Positions 11,301 to 22,800 of a stretch of 64,000 nt of DNA are shown one piece after another. The notes beneath the pieces were generated by a model. It did no database searches. It was given only the letters and a program-made list of their open reading frames with translations, and was not told the origin of the DNA. How positions within the stretch are numbered: position 1 is the stretch's first letter; each line of letters starts with the position of its first letter. Source of the stretch: Bedellia somnulentella. Lineage: Eukaryota; Arthropoda; Insecta; Lepidoptera; Bedelliidae. Position numbers and translations under genes: made by a program. The stretch covers positions 19,872,873 to 19,936,872 of the forward strand of contig OY755173.1 of the NCBI GenBank assembly GCA_963576735.1, written 5' to 3'.

Positions 11301-14300
11301 AATTGGTGTAGGCCCGACAATAATACACAATTTGCCTACACCAATTTGTCTTTTCTAAAGACATATGTGTGGTTAATTTACAAGGTTGTTAACGGTGAGG
11401 GAAAACATCGTGGGGAAACCCACATGGCTGAGTTGTACTTAGTCATGTGACAGTGTATTCGTACAAAACGGCGATAGGCCTGCCCTCTATCACGTGAGTA
11501 CACTGTCCATGCAAAACGTGGGTATTTTCTCTGGATTGGATATTATGTGGGTATCTATGGATATTTGGCGTGAACGTTTATGTTATGTTATGTTATGTAG
11601 GCCCGACCCAGGATTTGAACACTAGTCGCTTGCACGTTAACCGGTGTTCTACTCATTGAGCTGTCACGTCGCCGTGTTTTATGAATTTATGATGTATAAT
11701 ATAAACATAATGCTTTCTCGATAGAAATATTCTAATCAATATAGAGCCAAAATTTTCATATGCACTTTATTTTATAACTTTCAGGTATCCACTATATATC
11801 TCGGGGACAAGGGAGGACCGATTTCTAATACCGCTGGATACGGCCAAGAAAGATACGTTTAGATACAGAGTTCGGTTGCCTCCTTACGTCACTTGTACAC
11901 AGTGTGTGATGCAATGGACTTATTATACAGGCGAGTTCTTGTTATTGTTTTTTTAATATCATTATCTTAATAGATGTAATTAATTATCAATTATTAAAGG
12001 AAAAGTACGGTTCAATAGATTCAAACCGTTTTTATTCCAACCCAAGGATGTTTAAAAGGCATATTTTCACGAAACGTATTGTTGCTCATATTTTAGGTAA
12101 TATGTGGGGTATTTGCGAAAATGGAACTGAAGCCGTTGGATGTGGCCGGTCTGAAACGTTCAGGAATTGTGCTGACGTTAGCATTTTAACCAATACTGGA
12201 GGATTACCACCTGCCTTTGCTGCAGATTTGCGACGAGATAATCCATTCTTACTGTACTACCGCGATTACAGGATGCCTTTGAATTTGTATCCACTGGTTG
12301 TAAGGTACGTTACGAATTAACTGTATATTCTTATACAATATAAATTTACTTCAATGCACTGCATATATTAGGGAAACGCACAATATCTTTTAGAAAGATT
12401 TATGTATATGTGTTTCGAGAAATCGAGGAATGTATATAGTCAAAAGGTTTTTTACTGGAATGTATGTATGACTGTGTATATGTACCATGATAAAATAAAG
12501 TATGCATCGTGATAACCGGTTAAAAATCTTCCAGAGCTCAAAAGCATTAAAAAATTATAAATTCATAAACGTTTTGTTACATTGATATAGTTAGCCGATA
12601 TTACCGTACCTTAGGATTACCTTACTTAACAGTTAGTTATATTGATATATGAATGAGGTTCAACGGTCTCAAATGAGCTTTACTTTTGCAGTGTTTGTTT
12701 CAGTATTTTTAACATAAATAAGAGTTCATAATATTAATTCTCACCAGATTATCGGCCTGCATGGAGATAATAATATTTTTAAATGTTTTCAGAGAGTATT
12801 TGTTGAAATCACCAGAGTTTTGGGATAGGTAAAAGATACTATTAATTTATGAGAATACGTTTCAATTTCTTCTATTATATACGTGCTTTAATTTTTGTGT
12901 GTGATTTTCAGCAATGATATAGATTCTGAGGAGGACGAATCTCCACAAATTATTAGGTATTTAAATATTATAGGTGTTGGTGGCTGATCATTTTAGTAGT
13001 GCCATCTACATTGTTGTGTCATTCTGTGTTTCTAATAATGTGCAATCGTTGTAACTTGTGTTGCTAATATTTCACTGACAAAACTTAATTTCAGAATCCA
13101 CCTAGTAACTTACATAGTGTTAACTTTTTGTAAATGTATTTTGTAAATAACTTTGTGTACATAATATCATCAATTTTAACCCAAAATATATCTTCAAAAT
13201 ATATTTGTTGACTATTATGACTTAATAAAATAGAAGCATCAAACACCCCTTTTTAAAATTTATTGATGGAAAACTCTTCATTATTCCCAGATTAATTAGT
13301 TTTTACTTATATACATTCATTATGTTTATTAAAAAGTATGATTATGAGGGTTATCTTTACCAAGTTCCTTTCTAGATAAGGTTTAAACAGTATTAAAGGA
13401 TATTTTCACTTTAACTTACAAATTATTACATAAATACATATACTAACGGCTATTAATCCTTAAAAGGGGAAACCATAGCTTTGGAATAAGAAATTCCTCA
13501 GCTACTTTTGGAAGGTGAGTGGGGAAAAGATTGTAAAGTAAATGTTTTTGGTGACAGGGTTTCAATCCACATCGCCCAAAAATCCCCAATAACCTTAGCC
13601 GCCTCTTACGAAACCCACGGGAAGAAATGGGGTAGTGCTATTCTAAGTCGACACTACACAGCTTTATTACATAGCAAATGCTATGCACTAGTACTTTACT
13701 ATTCTAAAGTAATAAAATGATATAAACATAACATAAACGTTCACGCCGAATATCCCCGAAGGGGTTGGCAGAGGTACTAATACTTCTGAACATCACGTGA
13801 CTTTGTCACCTGGTGTTCAGAGTACCCACGTTTTGCATGGACAGTGTACTCACGTGATAGGGGGCAGGCCTATCGCCGTTTTGTACGAATACACTGTCAC
13901 ATAACTAAGTACAACTCAGTCATGTGGGTTTCCTCACGATGTTTTCCCTCACCGTTAACAACCATGATAAATTAACCACACATATGTCTTTATAAAAGAC
14001 AAATTGGTGTAGGTCCGACCCGGGATTTGAACACTAGTCGCTTGCACGTTAACCGGTGTTCTACCCATTGAGCCATCACGTCGTTTTCTGATGATATATC
14101 TAATAATAATAAGGTTTGAAATAGAACATTGGAAGTGAAAGTCATAAAATGTCGACAAATATTAAAAACAGCTAATAGAAACTAAATTCTATGTTTGTAA
14201 ATAATATGTTGCTAGCTGCTTTGAGTGGACATATACAATAATTGTATTATAATAAATAAATAATTGTATTTACAAGTAGGAATGAGATTGTAATTGTAAA

Positions 14301-15162
14301 TAAATAATTATACTTGTACATATATTGGTATGACTACAATTAAGTAGGGTAGGTCGGTCCAACTCTATATTTTTCGCTTCGGTTGTTTTTTTTGTTGAAA
14401 CATTTTTAAATATGTAAAAATACTTTAAAAAATTATAGCTTTTTGAGTTTAACAAACCTACTGTAACACTAATACGTACTTTATTTTGGACTAATTAGTG
14501 AATGTAGATCCAAAATAATCATTGAAAATATTTCTCAATACTCTAGGTATATTGGGATTCATTACTTGTACTAGAACTACAATCCAAAATAATTTCATAT
14601 TTTCAGGGATCAAGTTTGTATTCCTTCGTTCGGATTCCGTAACATTCCTGGGATGCTGAGCTGGTGTCAAACAAATTGCCTACGATACCCACCAAACTGT
14701 CCGGAAGCATTATGCTCTTGCCCGTAAGATATTGTTGACATATTATTTAAACGTTTATAATGTTACAATCTTACGTAGAACGATTTTTTTTGGTTTGAAA
14801 CATGCTGTCTTTTCGTCACGGTAAACTTGCGCAACACACTTATATTTTTCAAAACAGCGTGTGTAGTGTAAGCTGTTTTCTATTTTGAACCAGATCGTGA
14901 TTCGATACTATCTCTGTATGACACCCAAAGGTGTATATTGATTTCTTACTTGCTTCGAGAGAAAATTCATTTAGGCAATGAATAAATAAATAAATAAATA
15001 ATAAATAATAATTTGTTTCAACGGTTGGTGAATTTTATTAACAGGCAAGTTTGCGAGGGTGCCGGTGAGCTGCAAGGTAGAGATGGCGCTGATGTGTACT
15101 GCATGGACCAATGCATCGTGTACCCGCCTCGCTGCCCGGCTAACAGATGTCGCTGCTACTGA
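8225..15162 (+). CDS. AA15 lytic polysaccharide monooxygenase (chitin-binding type-4 domain protein), 9 exons, signal-peptide exon missing
   Basis: Secreted copper enzyme that oxidatively cleaves polysaccharides such as chitin. Exons: 8225-8363, 9896-10026, 10670-10779, 11785-11930, 12097-12304, 12793-12828, 12912-12956, 14607-14723, 15045-15162; every junction keeps phase and the total is 350 codons with the stop. The mature protein should begin at the His of HGRLMDPP. Counting from it, the next copper ligand is His91 in TANHLG, the same number as in the characterised firebrat enzyme TdAA15A. Other family segments are NYNDNELFCGGY, CGVCGD, YTGNMWGICENG and ETFRNCADV, where the axial position is probably Phe (inference). 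The Cys-rich tail has LSWCQTNCLRYPPNCP and ends RCRCY. The first exon gives only 11 residues before the His and no hydrophobic core, so a signal-peptide exon must lie upstream; I did not find it within 1-8224. Oddities are two microexons and one GC-AG intron. Confidence 0.93.
8364..9895. other. LPMO intron; one SINE-A, otherwise empty
   Basis: Contains SINE-A at 8939-9196. The rest is AT-rich, with short shadow open frames only. Confidence 0.7.
8939..9196 (+). repeat. SINE-A copy
   Basis: Forward, (tatg)n tail. acgtactatcctta occurs before and directly after it, so the target duplication is long but altered. Confidence 0.9.
9896..10026 (+). CDS. LPMO exon with CGVCGD motif
   Basis: Acceptor cgcag, donor gtatgt. 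Joins in phase 1 to give GGYAVQWEQNKGKCGVCGD and runs on to KHYSVGQ. GC-rich. Confidence 0.93.
10670..10779 (+). CDS. LPMO exon with His91 of the copper brace
   Basis: Acceptor gtgtttcag, donor gtgaat. Encodes EIEVEIELTANHLGAF through NEASQECFD; the His in TANHLG is residue 91 of the mature protein. Confidence 0.93.
10962..11672 (-). repeat. SINE-C copy carrying a LINE-B end and a second SINE-C
   Basis: Reverse SINE-C from cataaacgttcacgccg to the tRNA-like head ending ctgtcacgtcg. It is interrupted by a LINE-B 3' end (11148-11248, flanked by accgttaaaaa) and by a forward SINE-C (about 11314-11597, flanked by taggcccgac). Three nested retroposons. Confidence 0.8.
11148..11248 (+). mobile_element. 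LINE-B 3' end inside SINE-C
   Basis: Encodes the terminal EAREVCQDRTKWRSIVFAY segment, then the cgtgagtatatgtatgtac tail. Confidence 0.85.
11785..11930 (+). CDS. LPMO exon ending at a GC donor
   Basis: Acceptor tttcag. Encodes YPLYISGTREDRFLIPL through CVMQWTYYT. The only donor that joins in frame to the next exon is ACAG followed by GCGAGT, a GC-AG intron with an otherwise good consensus. Confidence 0.92.
12097..12304 (+). CDS. LPMO exon GNMWGICENG to PLVV
   Basis: Acceptor ttttag, donor gtacgt. Encodes GNMWGICENGTEAVGCG, ETFRNCADVSI and LLYYRDYRMPLNLYPLVV. It ends in phase 2, the phase shared by both microexons and by the next core exon. Confidence 0.93.
12305..12792. other. LPMO intron before the microexons, no feature
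   Basis: AT-rich, no repeat family recognised. Confidence 0.6.
12793..12828 (+). CDS. LPMO microexon 1 (36 nt, phase 2-2)
   Basis: Acceptor ttttcag, donor gtaaaa. Encodes EYLLKSPEFWD within R/R split codons. It can be skipped without changing the frame, so it is probably a cassette exon. Predicted from splice sites and phase only. Confidence 0.66.
   Translation, partial: RVFVEITRVLG
12912..12956 (+). CDS. LPMO microexon 2 (45 nt, phase 2-2), acidic insert
   Basis: Acceptor gattttcag, donor gtattt. Encodes SNDIDSEEDESPQII, strongly acidic. Also skippable in frame. It lies only 83 bp after microexon 1. Confidence 0.66.
13433..13662 (-). repeat. SINE-A copy in LPMO intron
   Basis: Flanked by ttattacata on both sides; diverged from the others (degenerate middle). 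Confidence 0.88.
13723..14083 (-). repeat. SINE-C full-length copy in LPMO intron
   Basis: Reverse; complete body and tRNA-like head (cactagtcgcttgcacg, cattgagccatcacgtcg). Confidence 0.92.
14607..14723 (+). CDS. LPMO exon, Cys-rich part 1
   Basis: Acceptor ttttcag, donor gtaaga. Encodes DQVCIPSFGFRNIPGM, then CQTNCLRYPPNCPEALCSC, a conserved C-terminal part of insect AA15 proteins. It joins directly and in frame to PLVV if both microexons are skipped. Confidence 0.92.
14978..15004. repeat. (AAAT)n microsatellite in the last LPMO intron
   Basis: About six tandem aata units, 40 bp before the last exon. Confidence 0.8.
15045..15162 (+). CDS. LPMO last exon, Cys-rich tail and stop
   Basis: Acceptor ttaacag. 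Encodes QVCEGAGELQGRDGADVY, then CMDQCIVYPPRCP and NRCRCY, with TGA at 15160-15162. Confidence 0.92.
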
Positions 15163-16896
15163 AATTAATGATTTACTAATTATCCGTTTTCTTTCTGATG
15201 TTTTCTAAAACAACACTTTATGTGCAATTGAAAAAATATATAATTAATAACCTTAGAGTTACCCACGTAACGACTTGAGATTATTTCTTAACCTGACTTT
15301 ATTTAATGTGTTGTAAAAATTAATCATCAGTATTGGTTACTACTATATTTTAATCATGATATGTATTATTTCTTCAATCTTTTAATTGGAAATCGTAGAA
15401 TTATGTCAGTTTTTTTAAACAATTTGGCTTGTCATGAACGGAGACTGTGTGAGGTATTTTAATATAATGAGCGATTGTTACATTGTTAACTTTTATATTC
15501 TTGCCCCATCTTTGCCAAAGAAAACAGCCACAAAGTATACTTAAGTATAGTATCTTATCCAAAAAATAATACTGTATAATTAATAACATTTCCGAGTTTT
15601 TGTTTTTCTTAGTACCACACCCAAATTTTTGTATAACTGTGGGCGATCCCTTTAAAAGATTTATTTATTCCGTAATGTACACAATGATTAATGAATACTT
15701 TTCAGTCAAATTCAATTATAGCCTCACTGTTAAGTCAAGAATTCAGTTACAAAAAAAGCTACATTTACTCTTGGCTGTGATCCTAAAAATGGGTAGCTAG
15801 AATATCAGAGTCCAATATACCACACCAATTTATGGAAGTTTAGAGAGGCAAAGATGGTACTCGTAAAAAATATTATTTTGGTGATTGATTCAAATTGCAT
15901 CACTCCTTTTTATATAAACATCCCACTACTTTTAGTCAACCTTGAGGAAGAGATGGGATGTTTTTATTCAAGGGAAAATTATACGCCTAGACACTATGCG
16001 TTCAAAGACGGCTCATCTGCTTTCTTGTTTTTTGTATATATTAATCGTAAGTTTCTAAAGTTAGATCCTAAAAATGTGGAGTACTTACTTATTTTATTTG
16101 ATTGATATGGATGTAATAATGTTACATTTAACAATTTGTTATGATTCAGTCGAATGTTTTTTAGATTATCGATGCACTAATTAAGGTGATTTCATGAAAG
16201 TTACCGTTTCAGTTTTAATTTAATCCTTAAGATGGCTTTGTATCTTTTGCAAATAATTAAGATTAATAAACTTTTCAATGACCTGTTTGTTCGTTGTCCT
16301 TTTATCAATCCGATTTTGTCCTTTTATCAGTTTGATGGTCAATAATAAAGAAAACACAATAATTTTGTAAAAAATCCATGTGATAGGAATAAATATAAAT
16401 ACTATGGAGAAACAGTGTTTCATTCATACTTATGATACGTACTTACTTTCAGCCAACGTCACAGGATGTAGGTATTTTGATAATATTAACAGTTATTCGA
16501 GGTGTCAAATCTTCCAAACTTTATGTGAAATATTTGTTTATTGGTGTTCAAGGAATCCACTTTTTGTACATTTTATAGTGTTATCGTAAAAGCTTTTTTG
16601 ACTTGTACAACAATAAAACATTTTGATTTTTAAGTGATACACCGAAATAAAATATTGCTAAAAGACTCCTGGTTTTTAAATAAATTATGAGCATGAAATG
16701 ACGCTCAGGTCTATGCCACTTATAATAAGACACTTTATGTGGGCATGTGCCCTGATGTTACTCCTTTGCTTGTAAGTTAAGGTCGTAAATAGACTAGCTT
16801 TCCCTCCGAGACTAGGTCTGGGTAGTATTTTTCAATTTAAAAAAAAATGAGATTAGTGGAAAAAATGCCAAATTTTGTAAATTTAGCTATTCATTT
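15163..16896. other. LPMO 3' flank, no gene seen
   Basis: 1.7 kb AT-rich; probably starts with the LPMO 3' UTR. An AATAAA lies near 16609. Open frames at 15600-16590 show no domain or codon bias. Confidence 0.5.
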
Positions 16897-17115
16897 ACAT
16901 AATATAAACGTTCACGGCGAATATCCCCGAAGGGGTTGGCAGAGGTACTAATACTTCTGAACATCACGTGACTTTGTCACCTGGCGTTCAGAGTATCCAC
17001 GTTTTGCATGGACAGTGTACTCACGTGATAGGGGGCAGGCCAATCGCCGTTTTGTACGAATACACTTTGTTTTGTGCGAACTCAGCCATGTGGGTTTCCT
17101 CACGATATTCATTTA
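16897..17115 (-). repeat. SINE-C copy, 5'-truncated
   Basis: Reverse, from ataaacgttcacggcg to gtgggtttcctcacgat; the tRNA-like head is absent. Confidence 0.88.
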
Positions 17116-17370
17116 GAAAATCATAGACCCCTCTTATGGGTTGAATTTCGACATATCTTTCCTGTTTCTCGTCATTGGACCCCTTATCTTATTAGTAAGT
17201 AAAAATAAGTTCGTAACTTTATAACCAGCTTGGCTCTGCACTGTGTTTTGTGTGTCAGTTACTCAAAAATAAAGTTAGCTTTTTATACTTAAAAACCATC
17301 AAACTCAAATATAACAGAACATACATACAATCATATACTTACGCCATTAGTTCCTATTGGGACTAACATT

Positions 17371-17490
17371 TATTATTACCATCTTTTCCCCGATCAACTT
17401 CCAAAAGTGGCTGAGGAATTTTTCATTCCAAAGCTCTGGCTACCCCGTTAAGGGATTTATAGCCGTGAGTGTATGTATGTATGTTATTTT
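17371..17490 (+). repeat. SINE-A 3' part
   Basis: From catcttttccccgatcaac to the gtgtatgtatgtatg tail. Confidence 0.82.
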
Positions 17491-17629
17491 TTATTTTTAT
17501 TTTATTAAGATATCCAATGGCACATTTTATTAAAAAAATACATTTGTACGTATTTAGGCTTACCGAATTGTCTCGTTCATTCTCGTTGACGTTAAAAGAT
17601 GGTAATTTTCCTCAAATATTCTCTATAAA

Positions 17630-17935
17630 TGTATACATACACTCACACCATTAGTTTCTATTATGGTGAGGCAGAGCCCATTGGCGGCCACTTTGTACGA
17701 TCCTGGTAAACCCCAATTACATTCATCAATATGTTAATAGAGCCTTTTCTTCTTCAGCATCATCTCTATTTGAGCTTAATGTGTGTTCCCTCCGTAGTCG
17801 TCCTGCATTGGCATTTCTATCCACATTTATTCTATATCTTCTTGACCAATTTACTTTCCTTCATCCTCTTTATGTTCCCGAACTATCCCAACATTCCTTT
17901 TTCAATATTTTTTATACCAAAGAGGAATGCTTTTT
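17630..17935 (-). mobile_element. Degenerate LINE-B 3' end
   Basis: Reverse: tacactcacaccattag, then gccactttgtacgatcctgg and later cgtagtcgtcctgcattgg, matching the coding end of LINE-B at 50145-50390 with many changes. Confidence 0.72.
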
Positions 17936-17936
17936 A

Positions 17937-18040
17937 GTGTTGGCTTAGAATAGTAGTGGCTCATTTCTTCCCGTGGGTTTTCGTAAGAGGCGACTAACGG
18001 TATTAGGGCTTTTGCCTTTTTCACTTCCAAAAGTGTTATT
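17937..18040 (+). repeat. SINE-A 5' fragment
   Basis: tgttggcttagaatagtag to ttcacttccaaaagtg with an internal deletion. Confidence 0.75.
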
Positions 18041-18457
18041 ATTTTGAGACTGTTTCGCTATATAAAAATAATAGGTAGGTAAGTTATGTAGTAAAAGAAA
18101 ATTTGTATACGCTCCGAAGAAGAAGCTCCATCTAGTGGCTAGTAGGATATATATTTTATGATTAAATCCTGTTATACCTTTAAAAGTTTGACCACTACCA
18201 CTACCTACTCTGAGCAAAATGTCCCCTATGGTGTGGTCCGTTTAATGAATTAAAGTATTTATGTTTGTACAATAATAAAAGTTATATAAGAAGTATATAG
18301 ATTTAACTGAAATAATACCAATATAATAAAGTAGTATATTTTTTGATATTAATTTTGAGAATTAAATTATGACATCAATGAAATGAAATGTTTAATCAAG
18401 CAGTCGCCATCGCCAATCCTTCATGTGTAATTCAAACCGGACCTAGGCATTCTTTCG

Positions 18458-19507
18458 TAGTGATGGGCGATTGTTGAAAAAAGCAACAATCGAATAATTC
18501 GAATGAATCAGTAAGTACCAGTCGAATGATCATTCATCATTCGAATGATCATTTACTATTCGAAAGATCATTCACAATTTGAATGAATAAACTGAATGAA
18601 TCATTCGAATGATTTTGTGTTTACTTAAGGAGTGCGGAACGTTTTTCTTCCCTTTGTTTGTTTTACAAATTTACCAAGGTTCCTTGCAATTTTTTTGTAT
18701 AATTGGGACATAAATACGACTGACAAAGTATTGATAAGGATTAGCAGATAATTACAATATCTTTTTGGTTTCATATTATATATTCAATCAAGAGTAGCAG
18801 TGGCACCATATTGTTATGTTAATAGCAGCAGTGGTGTCATTTTTTTTTTCATTTAATTTTATAATGAGCTTAAAACAAATTCGTGAATTTTTCATAATTT
18901 CGGCAATATTTTACTTTTGTTTATTATGGTAAGAGAGACACAAAATTATAAGTTTCAATCACTTACTTAGGATACTTGCATATTGATATATTGATTGACG
19001 ATTTCAACTTTTTTTTTAAATAAGCCATAAAGTTTCTTTCCTACACAGTGTAGTCAAATTTTATAACGACGCAAAAAAAAGATGTTGGTTTAACATTTTC
19101 TGTAAGTTACTTTAACATACGGACATTTTTTATTCTCATTTATAGTCACTTCTTTCCCTAAGAACTTTATTATACATGTCATGAAAAAAAAAGAATAGAA
19201 ATAAAAAGAATTATTTTTCATTCATTCGAAAAAGAGCATGTGTTAGAATAAAAATGGATGTAAGGGAAGCAAGAGCGGTTTGTCAAGATCGTACTAAGTG
19301 GCGATCGATAGTCTCTGCCTTGCCTACCCCAATGGGAATAATGGGTGTGAGTATAAGTAAGTAAGTTTTCATTCGAACACTTATTTTCATTCGAACACTT
19401 ATTTTCATTCGAATAATTCGAATGGCTGTTTTCCACAATCGAATAATTCGACCAGTTCCGCATTCGAATGATCATTCGAATGAATCATTCAAATTCGCCC
19501 ATCACTA
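18458..19507. mobile_element. hAT-type non-autonomous element, 1050 bp
   Basis: Inverted ends tagtgatgggcga and its complement; exact 8-bp duplication ttctttcg at 18450-18457 and 19508-19515. The interior is full of attcgaat-type palindromes and carries no transposase. A LINE-B end (19226-19365) lies inside. It ends 153 bp upstream of the TPRG1L start codon. Confidence 0.85.
19226..19365 (+). mobile_element. LINE-B 3' end inside the hAT element
   Basis: Encodes REARAVCQDRTKWRSIVSA, then a tail gtgtgagtataagtaagtaa. Confidence 0.78.
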
Positions 19508-19660
19508 TTCTTTCGCGCAGATAGCAATAAAAAACAAAGATCTAATTTATTGAACTAAATAAATAAATAGAAAAGTAAATTACTAAACATAAACTAATAT
19601 AATGGTGTTTGGTCGTATTAATTAAAGTTTTGCAAGTAAACCATATAGAGCCAAATCAGA

Positions 19661-19853
19661 ATGAGTTACTTAGAAGAAGAACTAGAATTTCGTGGGGGCA
19701 CGTTACAGTTATCTACGGAAAATGGTGAAAATGAAAATTCTGAAAATAGCCGCAACACAGAATCAGGAGTATCCACAAATCGAGGAAATAATCCACCTGC
19801 ATCTGTGCTCTCTGGAGTTAACTCGCTGTCATCGTCCACGACATCGGTTGCGG
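19661..19853 (+). CDS. TPRG1L: TPRG1L exon 1
   Basis: ATG start MSYLEEELEFRGG, then a Ser/Asn-rich segment ending SSSTTSVA plus one base; donor gtataa. The open frame runs on past the donor, but that extension is intronic. Phase 1 joins exon 2 as VAGVRPAG. Confidence 0.85.
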
Positions 19854-22800
19854 GTATAATAATGGTTTTAAGTATTATTTTCGGCTACAGTACAGTTAGA
19901 TTCCGGATTGGATTGGTTTGCCAATTCTTGTTGAAGATTTATATAAATAGTACATCTGCTGTGCACTCTTCCGGTCCCCAACTACTCTTTCTTTCTTACT
20001 ACCTACCTACTAACTCAAATGGCTAACAAACCCAAAAGATATTATTGCCTGAGCACCAAAATTAGGAATTACTCAGCCACTTTTGTGAGTAAAGTTGGGA
20101 AAATATAGCAAAATTAAGAATAGTTCAGCCTGGGTTTCCAGCTATCACTCAAGTATCAATAACCTTATTATACCATATAACCTTATTTTATTATCTTTTC
20201 CCTTCTAAAAGTGGTTAAAGATTTCAAATTCTTAAGCACTGGCCTACCCCTTTTTGCTATTAATATAAGTTATTTCATTTCTATTGCAAACATGTTGACT
20301 CAGTAAAACCTTCAGACAAAGTGTTTGAAACACATGTTTGGTCCATTTTTAAATTCAACCTTGCCTTATGTATGTAACATTATAAACTCGCAGTAGTGTC
20401 TCCAAAATGCACATTTAATTGACAGCTAGATCCGTCAACCTCCTTTGTTTAATATAGGCACCCAGAACAGCTAGTTTTTTTTCCACCATATTCTTTTTTG
20501 TTTGACTCTTACAGTATTTAATGTTTTTACAATTGTGTTAAAATAGTTGCATAAAACAAGTGATAAATTATTGTCATTACACAGCACTTAGTTGCTTATT
20601 TTATTTTTAAAATCATATTAATTAACTTAGTTGCTAGAACAACACCTGCCTATCATGCAGAGAGGAGTGGGGTTAAATCCTGAGTTGGCATACACTAATG
20701 TGTATGTTCTGGTCATATATGTGGTTAAATTATTCTTCTTCTGGTCATGTGATTGTGTATTCATATGTGGCGACCGCTAGACGGCAAACTCACTTGCATT
20801 CTAGCAACGTCATAAAAAATCGTACATCGCGGTATTGAAATGTTTCTTTAGCTAAACATAAATACAAATTCTAAGTTGGTACACAGCAGGGTGTATTGGC
20901 CAGTATATCTTTGCTGTTCCCACAGTGGTGACCCCGACGTGATTGCCAATAGGCTTTCCCACTAACATGTGAGTACACTGTCAAGCATAACATGGGTTCT
21001 CTGAACACCAGGTGACAACATAAAACATGATGTTCACAAGTTTTGGTACCTCTGCCACCCCTTAGGGGATGTACGGTGTGAATATTTTAGTCTTGAGTCC
21101 TTTATTTTAAATCATTAGATATGACTTAGCTGTAATTATTAAGTTTACTCACTTGTATCATAATTATATATTTTATTGTAATTATAGTTTTTATTTTTTG
21201 TGGTTTACATTTTATTATTTCATGTGAAGTTTCCACATGTTACTTTAAAGAGATGTGTAAAATTTTGGTGACCTCCTAAAGTTATAGTCAAACTGCCTTC
21301 TACTACATGTAATTGCATATTTTATTCTTTACATTCAAAGATCTCGTGAAATCATAATCTATGTTGGTATCAATGATAAATTTTATATGTTAACACAAAT
21401 TTTCATCTGCCTATCAAATTTACAATATAGAATGGGTTGGGTTAAAAGAATAAGCATTTGTAAAAAATATATCAATAGAATATTTTTAACTAGATGGTAG
21501 TTCTGTTTAATTGTTACTTTATGTGTTTTGTCATTAGCCTTATATGGTGATTATAGGTGGCTATTATAGTAGACATCAACAGTCTCAAATACCTTAAATG
21601 GTTACAGAAATACTACTGTATACTGTGAGTCATCTACTGCCTTTTAAAGCAACTAAAACAACCATATCTAACTTAGGATGTTGGTTCCTCAGGCTCTATC
21701 ATAATCTCGGTTAGAATATGAAAACTTTTTTCTTATGCATGTAAAGATGTGACTAACCTGTATGAAGTATAGTTAGGAATTAATTTTCTGCCTTTTATTA
21801 TTGCAGAGTTTGTTGGAAATTTAAGTGAGAAAATTAAGAGCATGAATCAATTATTTTTGGACTCAATATTTATCTATCAACAGATAGCAACAATTTTGAT
21901 TTTTCATTTAAACATTGTGTGTCAGTAATTGAGACAATTTGGCAATACTGCCTCTCATAGATTGAAGATAGATTGAATTCTTATTTATTTTTAGTATAGG
22001 ATTTGTTGTTGTGTCAATTGAAAGAACTGTTTGCAGGTTTTTTTTGAGTGGTCATGGTTTGTATTAATATTCATTCCATTTCATTTACAGCATTACTCAA
22101 AATTATAATATACTTCTGTACGATCTGGAGGTTGTTTTATATTTTTATTAACATTTTGTTGGTTTTGATATTGAGTGCCGTTTTTTATGTTGATACACTA
22201 AATTACATTAAAATCTATTAGGCCTGAAATTTTATCTCTAGTGCCTGGGTAAGGACACAGCTTGAGAATGACTTGGCCAATTGATTCTAATTATTTATCT
22301 ATACTCATGCTCGTGTGCACCAGTGGGGTGTCATAGGAAGACAACAACATGCTCTTAATCCCAAAAAGAGGTACCTACAGATTCGGAATCCAGAATACCT
22401 CAGCCAATTCAAGTTATCGAAAGGGAAAATCAAGATTAAAAAGCCTAAGTACTTTAAGTAACTTTTTTCAACAAGCAGTGTCGGGGCAATGATATTCGTC
22501 ACTACATGGCTAAAATTATATATAATTTATATTTCAAGTATAAATCAAACCCCACCACAATTTATAAGACACTAATTTATAATATCTACCAAAATTACAG
22601 GTGTAAGGCCAGCAGGAGCACAAAATGAGCCAGAAACTGAGGGAGAAGCTGCCTCAACTGTGTACCCTCGCTACGACATGCCGTTCAGCAGCGAGAATAT
22701 CCAAGATTTCTTCACATTCCGTAAAGGGGTAGTCGAGGGTGCTATACAAGAATGCATTACGATTCTGCTGTTCCCTGAAGATGGAGAGTATCTAGGATCA

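Noticed and set aside
12048..12320. 90-aa frame as a stand-alone gene
   Set aside because: Its N-terminus is intronic; only the part from 12097 is an LPMO exon.
15600..16105. Two open frames in the LPMO 3' flank
   Set aside because: AT-rich composition, no motif, no splice context.
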